This document shows, one piece after another, positions 62,751 through 64,000 of a DNA stretch of 64,000 nt. A program made the translations under genes and the position numbers. Each line of letters opens with the position of its first letter. Position 1 is the stretch's first letter. The DNA is from Candidatus Puniceispirillum marinum IMCC1322 (lineage in GTDB: Bacteria; Pseudomonadota; Alphaproteobacteria; Puniceispirillales; Puniceispirillaceae): the NCBI RefSeq assembly GCF_000024465.1, contig NC_014010.1:2269001-2333000 (forward strand), in the 5' to 3' direction. The notes under the pieces are model-generated. The model saw only the letters and a program-made list of their open reading frames with translations, did no database searches and had not been told where the DNA came from.

Positions 62751-63341
62751 ATGATTATGTTTGAAATTGATGCCAGCAAGATGCGCTGTTTTGGCAATGG
62801 CGCTGGGCATGACGTTCTGGCGGCTTATCATGATATTGAATGGGGCGTGCCTGTTCATGATGATCGGTTGTTGTTTGAAATGCTGACCCTTGAGGGGGCG
62901 CAAGCTGGCCTGAATTGGGAAATTGTTCTGAAAAAGCGGGCTGGTTACAAAGCCGCGTTTCATGATTTTGACCTACACAAGGTTATCGCCATGACCGATG
63001 CCGAACTTGAGGCATTACGTGGCAATAAAGACATTATCCGCAACCGTCTGAAAATCTATTCCGTGCGCAAGAACGCTATTGTCATGGCCAAAATTCAAAG
63101 CGAGTATGGCAGTTTTGCAAGCTATCTATGGCAGTTCGTTGATGGCAAGCCGATCAAAAACAGTTTTGCTTCGCTTGATGATATGCCTGCTACCACCCCA
63201 CTCAGCGATACCATCTCAAAGGATCTGAAAAAACGCGGGATGAGCTTTGTTGGCTCAACCATTATCTATGCTTTCATTCAGGGGGTTGGTCTTGTTGATG
63301 ACCATATGACAACATGCTGGCGCTACCATGGATCACGATAA
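62751..63341 (+). CDS. tag: DNA-3-methyladenine glycosylase I
   Basis: Base-excision repair enzyme removing 3-methyladenine. The family start (RCFGNG, with the first zinc Cys) and AAYHDIEWGVPVHDDRLLFE (about residues 26-45) are clear. LEGAQAGLNWEIVLKKRAGY (about 48-67) is the signature helix, and the C-terminal VDDHMTTCWRY gives the last His and Cys zinc ligands. About 196 aa, full length. The start is ATG 62751 or 62757. It is monocistronic. Confidence 0.94.
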   Translation: MIMFEIDASKMRCFGNGAGHDVLAAYHDIEWGVPVHDDRLLFEMLTLEGAQAGLNWEIVLKKRAGYKAAFHDFDLHKVIAMTDAELEALRGNKDIIRNRLKIYSVRKNAIVMAKIQSEYGSFASYLWQFVDGKPIKNSFASLDDMPATTPLSDTISKDLKKRGMSFVGSTIIYAFIQGVGLVDDHMTTCWRYHGSR

Positions 63342-63361
63342 ACCGCGAGAATATGCAGTTA

Positions 63362-64000
63362 TCATATGCCGTAAGTCTTGCGGCGCATATAATCTGTGGC
63401 CAATGTCCGGTTGCCAAGCGCTTTTAATGTTGCGCTGTCGATCGGTTTACGCATTGTGACGTTAACGCTGGTACCCATTGTATTACAGATTTCCCGGAAC
63501 ATAAGTGAATAGCCAAGCGTCAGGCTGATCCGACGGGCTATCTGGAATAAAATTGAGGTGCGCCCATCAAAATAAAACGGCACAGTGGTGGTGTTTTTCT
63601 GTTCAGCCAGCCTGGCGGCAAAGGTTTTCCACTCAATATCATACGCAATGCCAAATAGGCGTGGTGCCAGCGAGATAGCCCCTGCTGGGAAAATGATAAT
63701 CGCGCCATCATTTTTAAGATGCGCCATAGCATCTTTCCTGACCCGTAGATTGTTGGCCAGTGCAGCTTCGGTCTCATCAAAATCGATTGGCAGGATTTTA
63801 TCATTAATAGCGGGTGCCTGTCTGAGAACACGGTGTGTGATAATCTTATAATCATCTCGCACTTCCGCCATCAAGGCGCAAAGAACAAGACCGTCAATGA
63901 CGCCATATGGATGATTTGATACGGCGACTACACGGCCGGTTTTGGGTATGTGGGCAAATTGTTCGTGCTGAAGATTAATATCAATATCGAGCCGATCCAG
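63362..64000 (-). CDS. PlsC-type lysophospholipid acyltransferase (5' end outside window)
   Basis: The frame is open from 64000 to the stop at 63362, giving 212 residues, and its start lies beyond the window. The acyltransferase catalytic motif NHxxxxD is present as VAVSNHPYGVIDG near the visible beginning, and IIIFPAGAISLAPRLFG carries the second PlsC motif (Phe-Pro-x-Gly). It resembles the hemolysin/OlsA-like branch that makes phosphatidic acid or aminolipids. Marine alphaproteobacteria use such enzymes for phosphorus-free lipids, but no olsB-like gene is visible. Confidence 0.82.
   Translation of the reverse strand: MDRLDIDINLQHEQFAHIPKTGRVVAVSNHPYGVIDGLVLCALMAEVRDDYKIITHRVLRQAPAINDKILPIDFDETEAALANNLRVRKDAMAHLKNDGAIIIFPAGAISLAPRLFGIAYDIEWKTFAARLAEQKNTTTVPFYFDGRTSILFQIARRISLTLGYSLMFREICNTMGTSVNVTMRKPIDSATLKALGNRTLATDYMRRKTYGI

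Noticed and set aside
1-64000. tRNA, rRNA, insertion sequence, prophage or CRISPR
   Set aside because: No tRNA-like T-loops, transposase motifs, terminal inverted repeats, phage genes or repeat-spacer arrays were seen by eye. A dedicated search could still find a diverged example.

Overview
The window looks like a chromosome segment of a free-living marine alphaproteobacterium, plausibly of the SAR116 (Puniceispirillum-like) kind. The reasons are moderate GC, tightly packed short operons, many high-affinity uptake systems (TRAP, TTT, sulfonate-type ABC, an iron-binding protein, two EamA exporters) and genes for oxidising small organosulfur and C1 compounds. This placement is an inference from gene content. 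No rRNA, tRNA, CRISPR array, insertion sequence or phage gene was seen.

Layout. 1-5.1 kb: a TRAP transporter operon with an amidase and a small membrane protein. 5.1-9.1 kb: small genes (cNMP-binding domain protein, DCC protein, winged-helix protein, EamA transporter, GNAT, small unknowns). 9.2-15.4 kb: amino-acid and nitrogen chemistry (D-aminoacylase-type amidohydrolase, nitrilase-superfamily amidase, RidA, methyltransferase, cystathionine beta-lyase) and a second winged-helix protein with a membrane protein. 15.5-23.3 kb: a TctDE two-component system with its own periplasmic binding protein, divergent from a TctCBA transporter joined to an AtuA-like/DUF4387 pair. 23.4-31.9 kb: MBL hydrolase, cNMP-binding protein, EamA transporter, a Fur-like box between a tiny His-rich ORF and a Fe(III)-binding protein, a P450, and a GldG-type ABC exporter.

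31.9-53.0 kb is the most coherent region. It reads as a methanesulfonate (or close analogue) pathway: ABC uptake with two permeases and two ATPases, a Rieske oxygenase system whose large subunit has the unusual CxH-x26-CxxH spacing known from MsmA, a beta subunit, a Rieske ferredoxin, a cytoplasmic sulfite dehydrogenase (SoeABC-like), a TauE/SafE exporter, a LysR regulator, a PanB-like enzyme and formate-tetrahydrofolate ligase. The oxygenase would release formaldehyde and sulfite. SoeABC and TauE would deal with the sulfite, and the folate enzymes with the C1 unit.

The striking feature is that the oxygenase alpha subunit appears split into two complementary, partly degenerate paralogs. One (37156-39552) keeps the Rieske centre, has lost the mononuclear-iron ligands, and is fused to a FAD reductase. 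The other (46575-47669) keeps iron-ligand-type residues but has lost the whole Rieske subdomain. A perfect 15-bp palindrome with LysR-type T-N11-A form lies in the divergent promoter, with a near copy before the permease operon.

53.3-64.0 kb: an unknown gene, a lone FliL-like protein, a LysR regulator divergent from a catabolic operon (aldehyde dehydrogenase, luciferase-like monooxygenase, alpha/beta hydrolase, Xsc-like thiamine-diphosphate enzyme, CMD-family protein), then choline-sulfatase, 3-methyladenine glycosylase I and a PlsC-type acyltransferase cut by the window end.
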